From: Campylobacteraceae bacterium UBA1877
GTDB lineage: Bacteria; Campylobacterota; Campylobacteria; Campylobacterales; Campylobacteraceae
Direction of reading: 5' to 3'
Length of the DNA stretch: 8,408 bases
NCBI GenBank assembly: GCA_002352945.1
Contig: DDHL01000008.1
Coordinates: forward strand, 1,086 to 9,493
The position numbers and the translations under genes are program-made. The notes below the pieces were generated by a model. It saw only the letters and a program-made list of their open reading frames with translations. It made no database searches and had not been told where the DNA came from. Positions 1 through 6,741 of this stretch are shown one piece after another (the first letter of the stretch is position 1; every line of letters begins with the position of its first letter).

Positions 1-1535
1 TCTCCTTGACCTTAGATAGCGGAAAGCGGTACGGACTTATTGGCGCAAATGGTGCAGGAAAAAGCACATTTATGAAAATATTATCTCACGAAATTGAACC
101 AACAAGCGGGCATGTAAGCATTGATGATGGATTGCGTGTTGGGGTGTTGAGCCAAAATCAATACGCATATGAAGAGTTTAGCTTAAAAGATGCAGTTTTA
201 TATGGAAATAGACGTCTTTATGAGGCTCAAAAGGAAAAAGAGCGCCTCTATGAAACAGGGGATTTAAGCGATGATAAAATCAATGAGCGATTAGCCGAGC
301 TTGAAATAATATGCGCCGAAGAGGACCCAACTTATGAGAGTGATGTGCAGATTGAAAAGATTTTAGAATCTTTGGGTTTTCCCTCCCATACCCATGATCA
401 ATTGATGAAAACCCTAACGAGCGCAGAAAAGTTTAAAATCCTTTTGGCCCAAGTTCTTTTTCCGCGCCCTGATGTACTTTTTTTAGATGAGCCAACAAAC
501 AACCTTGATTTAAATGCCATTGCATGGCTTGAAGAGCAGTTAAAGCGTCATGAGGGAACCTTGGTTGTTATTTCTCACGACCGCCACTTTTTAAATGCGG
601 TTTGTACCCATATTTTAGATGTGGATTTTAAAAAGATTCGAGAATTTACGGGAAATTATGATGATTGGTATATCGCTTCAACGCTTATGCAAAAGCAACA
701 AGAGATGGAGCGCAATAAGAAATTAAAAGAGAAAGAAGAACTTGAAAACTTTATTCGTCGTTTTTCTGCAAATGCTTCAAAAGCAAGGCAGGCAACAAGT
801 CGGCAAAAACAGTTAGAAAAGCTTGATATTGGCCAGCTGCAAGTTTCTACAAGGCGAGATCCTAGTATCCAGTTTAAACGCAATCGTGACATTGGCAATG
901 AGATTTTAGAAGTTAGAGATATTTCAAAATCTTACGGGGATGTAAAGATTTTCGAAAAGATTAGCTTTAAAGTTGAAAAAGCAGACAAGATTGCTTTAAT
1001 TGGACCAAATGGCGTTGGAAAAACAACTCTTTGCCGTCTTTTAATGCAAGAGTTAAGCCCCGATAGTGGAGAAATTTTTTGGGGAGCAACGATTGAGCCA
1101 TCTTACTTTCCTCAAAATACAACAGAGATAATAACCGGTGATTTGCCACTTTTTGAGTGGTTACGCCAGTTTGATAAAAAACAGGATTTAGATGAGGTAA
1201 GAAAGTGTTTAGGAAGGATGCTTTTTTCGGGTGAAGAGCAAAAAAAGAGTGTTAAAGATATTAGCGGTGGAGAGAAGCACCGTATGATGCTCTCAAAAAT
1301 GATGCTCCAAAGGGGAAACTTTTTACTTTTAGATGAACCCAATAACCATCTTGATTTAGAGGCGATTATCGCTCTTGGAGAAGCCCTTTATAGATTTGAT
1401 GGAAATGTTATTTGCGTTACGCATGATAGGGAATTAATTGATGCTTTTGCAAATAGAATTTTATATATTAATGAGTCTGGAGAGCTTGAAGATTTTAGGG
1501 GTGATTATGAGCAGTTTTGTGAGCTAAAAAATTAG
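1..1535 (+). CDS. ybiT: ABC-F family ATPase, YbiT-like (5' end cut by window edge)
   Basis: Cytosolic tandem-ATPase protein of the ABC-F family, which has no membrane domain; family members bind the ribosomal E site and relieve stalled translation. The frame is open to the left edge, and by comparison with E. coli YbiT (about 530 residues) some 25 N-terminal residues are missing. The TTG at base 6 is therefore an internal leucine, not the start. Counting that codon as residue 1: first Walker A GANGAGKS 13-20, degenerate signature TSAEK 138-142, Walker B LFLDE 158-162, H-loop His191. A charged linker at about 220-275 carries the FSANASKARQATSR stretch typical of the P-site tRNA-interaction region. 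Second ATPase: Walker A GPNGVGKT 333-340, signature SGGEK 420-424, Walker B LLLDE 440-444, H-loop His473. The second domain has DEPNNHLD where the family usually has DEPTNHLD. The weak first signature is shared with YbiT. Family assignment is secure; the symbol rests on overall similarity recalled from memory. Confidence 0.93.
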   Translation, partial: SLTLDSGKRYGLIGANGAGKSTFMKILSHEIEPTSGHVSIDDGLRVGVLSQNQYAYEEFSLKDAVLYGNRRLYEAQKEKERLYETGDLSDDKINERLAELEIICAEEDPTYESDVQIEKILESLGFPSHTHDQLMKTLTSAEKFKILLAQVLFPRPDVLFLDEPTNNLDLNAIAWLEEQLKRHEGTLVVISHDRHFLNAVCTHILDVDFKKIREFTGNYDDWYIASTLMQKQQEMERNKKLKEKEELENFIRRFSANASKARQATSRQKQLEKLDIGQLQVSTRRDPSIQFKRNRDIGNEILEVRDISKSYGDVKIFEKISFKVEKADKIALIGPNGVGKTTLCRLLMQELSPDSGEIFWGATIEPSYFPQNTTEIITGDLPLFEWLRQFDKKQDLDEVRKCLGRMLFSGEEQKKSVKDISGGEKHRMMLSKMMLQRGNFLLLDEPNNHLDLEAIIALGEALYRFDGNVICVTHDRELIDAFANRILYINESGELEDFRGDYEQFCELKN

Positions 1536-1579
1536 CTTGCAAATAAGGCTAGCATTTAGCGTAAAAAAGGTTACTTCAA

Positions 1580-1610
1580 AAGCTAAGAGGTTTTTTCTTC
1601 CTCTTGGCTT
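1580..1610. terminator. Imperfect hairpin between convergent genes; possible weak terminator
   Basis: An 11-bp inverted repeat (AAGCTAAGAGG at 1580-1590, CCTCTTGGCTT at 1600-1610) has a 9-base loop. Read as plus-strand RNA it pairs fully with one U-G wobble; read as minus-strand RNA it has one C-A mismatch. It overlaps the stop codon and last codons of the MFS gene and lies 45 bases past the ABC-F stop. There is no good T-tract after it on either strand, so a role as an intrinsic terminator is only a guess from its position between convergent genes. Confidence 0.3.
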
Positions 1611-2884
1611 GCTGGCTCAAGCCAAACTTCTTCTTCATTGATATTCTCTTTTTTTTCTTGAACCCAATCTTCATCTTGTCTAGGGTCAAATTCAGCTAAA
1701 ATGGTGCTTGAAGTTGTTGGTACACTCACAAATACACTTCGCTCATCAAAAGGAACCCTGTCTTTTGTGAGGGCGTAAATTGCCAAAGCGAGGCTAACAC
1801 ATGCGAAAAATAAAAATATAGATTCATTTCCAAATAGATTCATAAATGGACCAATAATGGCCGGAGCAACAAAGGAGCCAATCCCGTAAGTCATTAGTAG
1901 TGCCCTGCTGATTTCAACTGCGTTTGCATTCTCATCTGTTGTATCATTTCCTCTGGCTAAACTTAATGGGTAAATTGCAAAAATAGAGATACCTAAGATA
2001 AAGACACTCATGTACAAAATATGAATATCCTCTCCTAGAAACCACAATAGCATTGAAGCTATGGCACCAATAATGGCAACAGCAAAAATGGCAATTTTTC
2101 GCCCAAGTCTATCTGAAATCCAGCCAATTGGCCACTGGGCAATCAAAGCTCCAAAAAGGGCAGTGCTCATAAATATTGAAATAAACTCATTTGAAAATCC
2201 AGCCGCTTTTGCATAAACTGGAGCCATTGTAAAAAAGCCACCCACCAGCAATCCACCAGCAAAGCTTGAAACAATGGCAAGTTTGGCAATACCATAAAGT
2301 TTAGGAATGCTCATTGTCTTAACATTTTCAACTTTTGGTTCGCTAATTTTAGTCATGGAGATTGGAATAAGAGATATTGAAACAAACATTGCAGCTAAAA
2401 TAAAAAGCAATGAGCCGTTGTGATCTGGAATATTTAGCAGCAATTGTCCGCCACTTATAGAAAGATAGAAAATAACTGTATAGATTGAAAGAACCTGACT
2501 TCTATGGGTGCTTGTTGTTTTTTCGTTTATCCAGCTCTCAATAATTAAAAGAAGACTATAAAGGCTATACCCAGAGAGCATTCTAAAAAATCCCCAAATA
2601 AAGACTGAATCTGTTAATGTGTGTCCAAGAGATGCAAAGGTTAAAAGTGCGGCAAAAACACTAAAACTTCTAATGTGTCCAACGGTTGAAATGATTTTAA
2701 TGGCCGTTAAAAGCGAAAAGACTCCACCGAGGAAAAAGCTTGCATTAACAAGTCCAATAAGAGTAGAAGATGCGCCAAAAGCTTGGAGTTTAATCCCAAC
2801 TAAGCTCATTAGCAATCCATAGCCTACACACAAAAGCGCTATTGCAAAAAAGAGCGAACTTATTGGCAGGACAATGGAGCGCAT
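1583..2884 (-). CDS. MFS transporter, YcaD-like
   Basis: Inner-membrane secondary carrier of the major facilitator superfamily; the substrate is unknown, as for E. coli YcaD, which it resembles most. The 433-residue protein has about twelve hydrophobic segments, roughly at 7-29, 41-63, 72-88, 93-115, 134-150, 157-176, 203-225, 234-253, 264-283, 288-308, 326-347 and 354-372. The stretch QWPIGWISDRLGRK (250-263) is the MFS loop motif in the second half. A cytoplasmic tail of about 58 residues follows the last helix: it has a VPTTSSTILAEFDPR segment (388-402), which as I recall is also seen in related proteins, then a highly acidic Glu-rich end. The ATG at 2884 is supported by AAGGA six bases upstream (2891-2895) and a promoter just beyond it. 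The gene is monocistronic, convergent with the ABC-F gene and divergent from mltC. Family confident, transported compound not predictable. Confidence 0.9.
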   Translation of the reverse strand: MRSIVLPISSLFFAIALLCVGYGLLMSLVGIKLQAFGASSTLIGLVNASFFLGGVFSLLTAIKIISTVGHIRSFSVFAALLTFASLGHTLTDSVFIWGFFRMLSGYSLYSLLLIIESWINEKTTSTHRSQVLSIYTVIFYLSISGGQLLLNIPDHNGSLLFILAAMFVSISLIPISMTKISEPKVENVKTMSIPKLYGIAKLAIVSSFAGGLLVGGFFTMAPVYAKAAGFSNEFISIFMSTALFGALIAQWPIGWISDRLGRKIAIFAVAIIGAIASMLLWFLGEDIHILYMSVFILGISIFAIYPLSLARGNDTTDENANAVEISRALLMTYGIGSFVAPAIIGPFMNLFGNESIFLFFACVSLALAIYALTKDRVPFDERSVFVSVPTTSSTILAEFDPRQDEDWVQEKKENINEEEVWLEPASQEEEKTS

Positions 2885-2911
2885 GTGGTTTCCTTATGTG
2901 TGTATCGGCGA

Positions 2912-2940
2912 ATTGTATTAAGAAATCTGCAAAAAATCAA
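2912..2940 (-). promoter_or_regulatory. Sigma-70 promoter for the MFS gene
   Basis: On the minus strand, TTGATT (2935-2940) and TACAAT (2912-2917) are separated by exactly 17 bp, each close to the -35 and -10 consensus. Transcription would begin near 2905, leaving a leader of about 20 bases that holds the AAGGA ribosome binding site (2891-2895). Confidence 0.6.
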
Positions 2941-3024
2941 CCAGTGTCTAAAGCGGCCTATTTTAGGGAAGTTTGTAAACTTTTTTTTAAAAAGATCAAA
3001 ACTATTTTTTTCATTTTTATAGTT

Positions 3025-3036
3025 TTTACATGTAAA
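3025..3036. repeat. Iterated palindrome TTTACATGTAAA, copy 1 (intergenic)
   Basis: Perfect 12-bp palindrome in the MFS/mltC intergenic region, about 110 bp from the MFS promoter and about 120 bp from the mltC -10 box, so not placed like a classical operator. It is one of four copies in the window. Confidence 0.8.
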
Positions 3037-3150
3037 GCTTTTGTAATTTTGCATTGGCAATCAGGGCAGTGAAAATAGAGTCTAATTTGATTATCAATTT
3101 TTTAAAATTTTGACAAACAATTGTTAAAAACTAAATTTAGCTTTCAGTGC

Positions 3151-3173
3151 TTGGGCGATATAATACGCCCCAA
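3151..3173 (+). promoter_or_regulatory. mltC promoter: -10 box inside an inverted repeat
   Basis: A perfect TATAAT (3159-3164) is flanked by GGGCG (3153-3157) and CGCCC (3166-3170); the outer TTG and CCAA extend the symmetry with one bulged base. Transcription would start near 3171, giving a leader of only about 13 bases. The -35 position (3136-3141, TTTAGC) is a poor match, which is normal for this phylum. The symmetric arms may form an operator, or may be chance; no regulator is identifiable. Confidence 0.6.
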
Positions 3174-3178
3174 AGGAG
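3172..3178 (+). promoter_or_regulatory. Ribosome binding site fixing the mltC start
   Basis: AAAGGAG lies five bases upstream of the ATG at 3184. This and the -10 box at 3159-3164 exclude the in-frame TTG at 3121 as the start, because that codon would lie upstream of the transcript. Confidence 0.8.
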
Positions 3179-3183
3179 TTGAA

Positions 3184-4365
3184 ATGCCCTATTGGCTTGG
3201 TTTTTTTATTCTCTTTTTTTTGTTTGGATGCGCTAAGAGTGATTATGTTTCGTTAGCTAATGTTGTCTTATCAAACGACCCAGCAAGCGCTGCAAAGGTT
3301 TTAGTGCGCAATAAGGGTGTTGAATACGCTGCAAATCCAGAAAAATTGGCTCAAGACATTAAGCAGCTAGATATCAACATTCGTGAACTCTTTTTGGCTC
3401 TAACTGGCAAGGCTTCAAAAGAGTGGGGTGAAGAGAATGTAAAAGTGCCTGAAACCTCAAAGAGTGTTAAATATCTTCAAAATTACCAAAGCAGGGTTTT
3501 GATTGATTTTGATGAGGCAATTGTTCGAGTTGAGACAGTTGTAACGCAAGATGTAAAAAAGCATTTAAAAGAGGCAATTGTCATAGCTCTTTTAATGCCA
3601 GAAGATCCAAGACAAGTTAATCTATTTGAGTCAGGCTCGGTAAAACTAGGAGGCACTCCATATTTGTACGAAGAGGTTTTAGATGATCAAAATAAGCCCA
3701 TAAGATGGGAGTGGCGTGCAAATAGGTATGCAGATATTTTGATTAAAAACTCTTTGCAAACAAGGATGATTGATCGCGATGGAAGCAAGGTAAAAGTTTA
3801 TAGCGTTGAAATCCCGATGGTAAAAAATCACGCTTCTATTCGGGTGCAAAAGTTTGCTCCATATGTGCGTACATATGCTCAGCGCTATAAATTAAGCCAA
3901 GCGCTCATTTATGCCATAATCCGAACGGAGAGCAATTTTAACCAGTATGCAATAAGCAAAAGTGGCGCAGTTGGATTGATGCAGATTATGCAAAAAACAG
4001 CTGGAAAAGATGCCTATAAAGAGCTTACGGGCAAAGATTGGGAGCCAAGCCGAGAGTATCTTTATGATGCTAAAAACAATATTGAGCTTGGATCGACCTA
4101 CCTTCATATTTTACGCAGTAAGTATCTTAATGGGATTGAAGATAGTCTTTCAAGAGAGTATTGTATGATTAGTGCATACAATGGGGGAGCAGGAACGGTT
4201 TTGAGAACTTTTCATTCAAATAAAAGTAGTGCAATTAGCCGTATCAACTCTCTAACAAGTGCTAATGTATATAAAGTTTTACGAGAAGATGTGCCTTATG
4301 AGGAGACAAGAAACTATCTTTACAAGGTGCTTACATATAAAAAAGATTTCATAGGAGTTGAGTAA
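3184..4365 (+). CDS. mltC: Membrane-bound lytic murein transglycosylase C (MltC)
   Basis: Periplasmic lipoprotein that cleaves the MurNAc-GlcNAc bond of peptidoglycan non-hydrolytically, forming 1,6-anhydro-MurNAc ends, for wall remodelling and recycling. Protein of 393 residues (E. coli MltC is about 360). Starting from ATG 3184, a short hydrophobic signal peptide ends in a lipobox, LFGC, with Cys16 as the lipidated residue. Residues about 45-215 form the MltC-type N-terminal domain. The C-terminal SLT domain (about 225-390) has catalytic Glu249 in RTESNFN, GAVGLMQI (261-268) and AYNGG (331-335); EETRNYLYKV (373-382) matches the end of the MltC domain. The upstream in-frame TTG at 3121 would bury the signal peptide and is rejected. 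It is the first gene of a pair: its TAA overlaps the ATG of the DJ-1 gene. Confidence 0.92.
   Translation: MPYWLGFFILFFLFGCAKSDYVSLANVVLSNDPASAAKVLVRNKGVEYAANPEKLAQDIKQLDINIRELFLALTGKASKEWGEENVKVPETSKSVKYLQNYQSRVLIDFDEAIVRVETVVTQDVKKHLKEAIVIALLMPEDPRQVNLFESGSVKLGGTPYLYEEVLDDQNKPIRWEWRANRYADILIKNSLQTRMIDRDGSKVKVYSVEIPMVKNHASIRVQKFAPYVRTYAQRYKLSQALIYAIIRTESNFNQYAISKSGAVGLMQIMQKTAGKDAYKELTGKDWEPSREYLYDAKNNIELGSTYLHILRSKYLNGIEDSLSREYCMISAYNGGAGTVLRTFHSNKSSAISRINSLTSANVYKVLREDVPYEETRNYLYKVLTYKKDFIGVE
4353..4357 (+). promoter_or_regulatory. Ribosome binding site for the DJ-1/PfpI gene, inside mltC
   Basis: AGGAG lies within the last codons of mltC, seven bases before the ATG at 4365. With the TAATG overlap it supports translation of the second gene by reinitiation or direct loading on the mltC message. 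Confidence 0.75.
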
Positions 4366-4943
4366 TGCGCATCGCTTTTGTGCTTTTTGATAGGATAAAC
4401 CTTTTAGATTTTGCTGGCACTTATGATGCTTTGATGCGTTTAAAAAAACTTGATTTTGCAAGTAATCTTACATGTAAAACTTGCGCCCTAAAAGAAGAGG
4501 TTTATGATAATAACGGTTTGCGCTTTATTCCATCAAATCCACATGAATCCCTTGATGGCTATGATATGGTTGTAGTGCCAGGTGGCATTGGCACAAGGGC
4601 TTTAGCTCAAGATGAAATCTTTTTAGCGTGGCTTAGAAGCTCCAAAAGTGCACCAATTAAGGTTGGGGTTTGCACAGGAAGCTTGCTTTTAGGTGCGGCT
4701 GGATTTTTAAAAGACAAATTGGCAACCACGCATCCAAATGCTAAAGATCTGCTTTTAACTTATGGGGTAAAAGATGTGTTAGACAGGCGCATTGTTGATG
4801 AGGGAGATATTTTAACAAGTGCTGGAGTGAGTGCATCAATTGATATTGGAATCTATCTTTGCAAGCGACTATTTGGAGATGAAGCGGCAAAAGAGGTAGC
4901 CGCTTCGATGGATTATCCATTTTTTGACTCTATTCAACTGTAA
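4365..4943 (+). CDS. DJ-1/PfpI family protein (class I glutamine amidotransferase-like fold)
   Basis: Small cytosolic protein of 192 residues with the DJ-1/PfpI fold. The family includes isonitrile hydratase (InhA), glyoxalase/deglycase-like enzymes, chaperones and oxidative-stress proteins. Visible landmarks: DFAGTYDAL (15-23) with Asp15 at the usual acidic position, VVVPGGIGT (69-77), the nucleophile elbow GVCTGSLLLGAAG (101-113) with Cys103, ATTHP (120-124) with His123 as probable partner, and TSAGVSASIDIGIYL (151-165). This arrangement is closest to InhA-like members, but substrate cannot be deduced. The ATG overlaps the mltC TAA (TAATG), so it is probably co-expressed with mltC, although no functional link to peptidoglycan is known to me. 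The 3' end overlaps the convergent glmS gene by 14 bp. An iterated palindrome copy lies inside (4468-4478). Family certain, function open. Confidence 0.9.
   Translation: MRIAFVLFDRINLLDFAGTYDALMRLKKLDFASNLTCKTCALKEEVYDNNGLRFIPSNPHESLDGYDMVVVPGGIGTRALAQDEIFLAWLRSSKSAPIKVGVCTGSLLLGAAGFLKDKLATTHPNAKDLLLTYGVKDVLDRRIVDEGDILTSAGVSASIDIGIYLCKRLFGDEAAKEVAASMDYPFFDSIQL
4468..4478. repeat. Iterated palindrome TTACATGTAAA, copy 2 (in DJ-1/PfpI gene)
   Basis: Matches 11 of the 12 bases of TTTACATGTAAA; the first base is C. It is read as codons CTT ACA TGT AAA, giving Leu-Thr-Cys-Lys (residues 35-38), a different phase from the copies in glmS and glnD. The segment lies outside the conserved DJ-1 motifs. 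Confidence 0.75.
4881..4925 (+). terminator. Hairpins at the 3' end of the DJ-1/PfpI gene; possible embedded terminator
   Basis: A perfect 8-bp GC-rich inverted repeat (GAAGCGGC 4881-4888, GCCGCTTC 4899-4906, loop 10 bases) is followed by a small weak hairpin, ATGGATTATCCAT (4908-4920), ending directly in a run of six T (4920-4925). The strong stem is too far from the T-run to be a classic terminator and the adjacent stem is short. Because the converging genes overlap, any terminator must lie inside coding sequence, which is the main reason for listing it. Confidence 0.3.
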
Positions 4944-6741
4944 CGCTTTTTGCAAGGTTTCGTGGCATATCCACATCATTTCCAAGGCGGATTGAAATCT
5001 CTAAGGCTAAAAGCTGGGTTATTAGCATCATTTCAAAAAATTCATGCATTGGGTGGGAGTAGTTGCCAGTTTTTATGAAGTCATCTGCCAATTCAAAAGG
5101 TTTTGGACTGATGGCTAAGATTGTTGCATCTCTAGCGCTTAGCTCTTCTACATTGCTTTTTGTCTTTTCATAAAGTGAGTTTTGAGGCATAAGTGCAATG
5201 GTAAAAAGTCCGCTGTCTGCTAGCGCAATTGGGCCATGCTTCATTTCGCCTGCTGGGTAACCTTCGGCGTGAAGGTAGCTTATCTCTTTGAGTTTTAATG
5301 CTCCTTCAAGAGCAAGGGGGTAGAAAAGATCTCTTCCGATGAAGAAAAATCCATGTCCATGTAAGTAGCGCTTTGAGAGTCGGTGGATCTTTTCGTGCAG
5401 TGTGCTCTTTACATGTAAAAGTGTTGGAAGCTGCAAAAGAGCCTTAATTTCACCAATCATAAACTCTTTTGAGACACTCTTTTTGATCTTAGCTAAAAAG
5501 AGAGTAAGCATCCACAAAGTTACCATTTGTGTAGCAAAGGCTTTCGTACTAGCAACCCCTTTTTCAATGCCAGCTCTTGTTAGTATGGTAGCATCTGCCA
5601 AACGGACGATTGAAGAGTTATCTACATTGCAAATTGCTAGAGTTTTCAGACCAGCTTTTTTAGCAATTTTAAGCGCCTCTAGGGTATCGGCAGTCTCACC
5701 ACTTTGGCTGATGACAACAAAGAGGGTTTGGGGCAAAAGAAGAGGGTCTTTATAGCGAAATTCACTTGCAATTTCCACATGAGCTTGCACCTTTGCAATG
5801 CGCTCAAACAGGTATGAAGCAGCTAGACCTGCATGATAGCTTGTTCCGCAAGCGCAAATTTTAACGCTTTGGATTTCATCAAAGAAGTTTTGAGGAATCT
5901 CTTCAAAGGCTATTGTATCTTCTTTAACTCGACCAATGAGGGTTTCGCTGACAACTTGAGCTTGCTCGTAAATCTCTTTTTCCATAAAAAATCTATAACC
6001 CTCTTTTTGGGCAAAGGCCTTGTCTTGAGGAAGAGGAATGAAGTGGATTTTTTGAGGTTTTTTGTCTTTAAAAAGTCCAAGCGCATCTTGGCGTAAAAAT
6101 CCATACTCCCCATCTTCAAGGTAGAGCGCTTCTTGAGCCTGGCCGATGAGTGGAGCATCAGAAGATCCAAAAAAGCGCTCATCTTTATCATTTTGACCAA
6201 TGATTAAAGGAACCGCCTTTTTTGCAAAATATATAGTATCTGGACTAAGGGTTGTAATAAGCAAAAATGCGTATGCACCTTGTAGTTTTTCAACAGTATT
6301 TTCAAAAGCTTTAAAGATATCATCTGTTTTTGAAAGTTCGGCCTCAAAAAGGTGGACAATAACCTCTGTATCGGTTTGGCTTAAAAATGTAACTCCATTT
6401 TTTCTCAATTCATCTTTAATCTCTTGGTGGTTTTCAATGATGCCATTGTGTACTACAAAAGAGTGCTCGCCCCAGTGTGGATGAGCGTTTAATTCAGTAG
6501 GCTTGCCGTGGGTTGCCCATCTAGTATGGCCAATGCCAATACCAAAGCCATCGCAGGTAATTTGAGCGGTTTTGTGTTCAAGGTTTTCTAATTTTCCAGT
6601 AGCTTTATAAGCGGTAATTTTATTATCTTTTAAAAGGGCGATTCCAGCTGAGTCATACCCTCGATATTCAAGTTCTTTTAATCCATCTAACAAAAGGTTT
6701 CTTTTTTCTCTATTGCCAATATATCCTACAATTCCGCACAT
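4930..6741 (-). CDS. glmS: Glutamine-fructose-6-phosphate aminotransferase (isomerizing)
   Basis: Cytosolic enzyme converting fructose-6-phosphate and glutamine to glucosamine-6-phosphate and glutamate, the first committed step to UDP-GlcNAc, hence peptidoglycan and lipopolysaccharide. Full length at 603 residues (E. coli 609). The N-terminal class II glutaminase domain has nucleophile Cys2 (exposed after Met removal), GHTRWATHG (71-79), HNG (98-100) and QTDTE (122-126). The first SIS domain has CGTSYHAG (298-305) and SQSGETADT (345-353). The second SIS domain has FIGRDLFYPLALEGALKLKE (467-486) and HAEGYPAGEMKHGPIAL (491-507). The C-terminal tail DMPRNLAKSVTVE (591-603) carries the conserved sugar-binding lysine (598). 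Its ATG overlaps the glnD TAA as TAATG, and the upstream purine stretch GAGAAG is only a weak ribosome binding site, so expression probably depends on glnD translation. No glmS ribozyme is possible, as there is no leader. The stop overlaps the convergent DJ-1 gene. Confidence 0.98.
   Translation of the reverse strand: MCGIVGYIGNREKRNLLLDGLKELEYRGYDSAGIALLKDNKITAYKATGKLENLEHKTAQITCDGFGIGIGHTRWATHGKPTELNAHPHWGEHSFVVHNGIIENHQEIKDELRKNGVTFLSQTDTEVIVHLFEAELSKTDDIFKAFENTVEKLQGAYAFLLITTLSPDTIYFAKKAVPLIIGQNDKDERFFGSSDAPLIGQAQEALYLEDGEYGFLRQDALGLFKDKKPQKIHFIPLPQDKAFAQKEGYRFFMEKEIYEQAQVVSETLIGRVKEDTIAFEEIPQNFFDEIQSVKICACGTSYHAGLAASYLFERIAKVQAHVEIASEFRYKDPLLLPQTLFVVISQSGETADTLEALKIAKKAGLKTLAICNVDNSSIVRLADATILTRAGIEKGVASTKAFATQMVTLWMLTLFLAKIKKSVSKEFMIGEIKALLQLPTLLHVKSTLHEKIHRLSKRYLHGHGFFFIGRDLFYPLALEGALKLKEISYLHAEGYPAGEMKHGPIALADSGLFTIALMPQNSLYEKTKSNVEELSARDATILAISPKPFELADDFIKTGNYSHPMHEFFEMMLITQLLALEISIRLGNDVDMPRNLAKSVTVE
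5408..5419. repeat. Iterated palindrome TTTACATGTAAA, copy 3 (in glmS)
   Basis: Perfect 12-bp copy. On the glmS strand it is read TTA CAT GTA AA, giving Leu-His-Val-Lys (residues 442-445), in the variable linker between the two SIS domains where sequence constraint on the protein is low. Confidence 0.8.

Larger units (their letters stand above)
2885..3183. other. Divergent intergenic region between the MFS gene and mltC
   Basis: About 300 bp of AT-rich DNA with no convincing gene. It holds the MFS promoter (minus, 2912-2940), a copy of the iterated palindrome (3025-3036), and the mltC promoter with its ribosome binding site (plus, 3159-3178). A small AT-rich hairpin followed by a T run (AAGTT/AACTT, 2969-2982, T-tract 2981-2988) is visible but has no obvious transcript to terminate. 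Short palindromes line the mltC-proximal half: TTGATTATCAA (3087-3097), AACAATTGTT (3116-3125) and CTAAATTTAG (3131-3140). TTGACA occurs at 3110-3115, with TAAATT 16 bp downstream (3132-3137) as a possible second, weaker promoter toward mltC. Confidence 0.7.

Noticed and set aside
2969..2988. AAGTTTGTAAACTT followed by a T run, resembling a terminator on the plus strand.
   Set aside because: The stem is short and AT-only apart from two G-C pairs, and there is no plus-strand gene upstream for it to end.
2842..3072. Small open frames on both strands spanning the MFS start and the intergenic region.
   Set aside because: They overlap the promoter and start of the MFS gene, have no good ribosome binding site, and their Lys/Phe-rich translations reflect AT-rich DNA.
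3110..3137. TTGACA with TAAATT 16 bp downstream as the main mltC promoter.
   Set aside because: The -10 is weaker than TATAAT at 3159-3164, which is also better placed relative to the ribosome binding site. Kept only as a possible secondary promoter.
3121..3183. TTG at 3121 as the start of the transglycosylase, giving 21 extra residues.
   Set aside because: It lies upstream of a perfect TATAAT and of the AAAGGAG ribosome binding site, and it would put charged sequence before the lipoprotein signal peptide. ATG 3184 fits far better.
5402..6484. Open frames of about 90-120 codons on the plus strand opposite glmS.
   Set aside because: They are antisense shadows of a highly conserved gene, with no ribosome binding sites or recognisable protein features.
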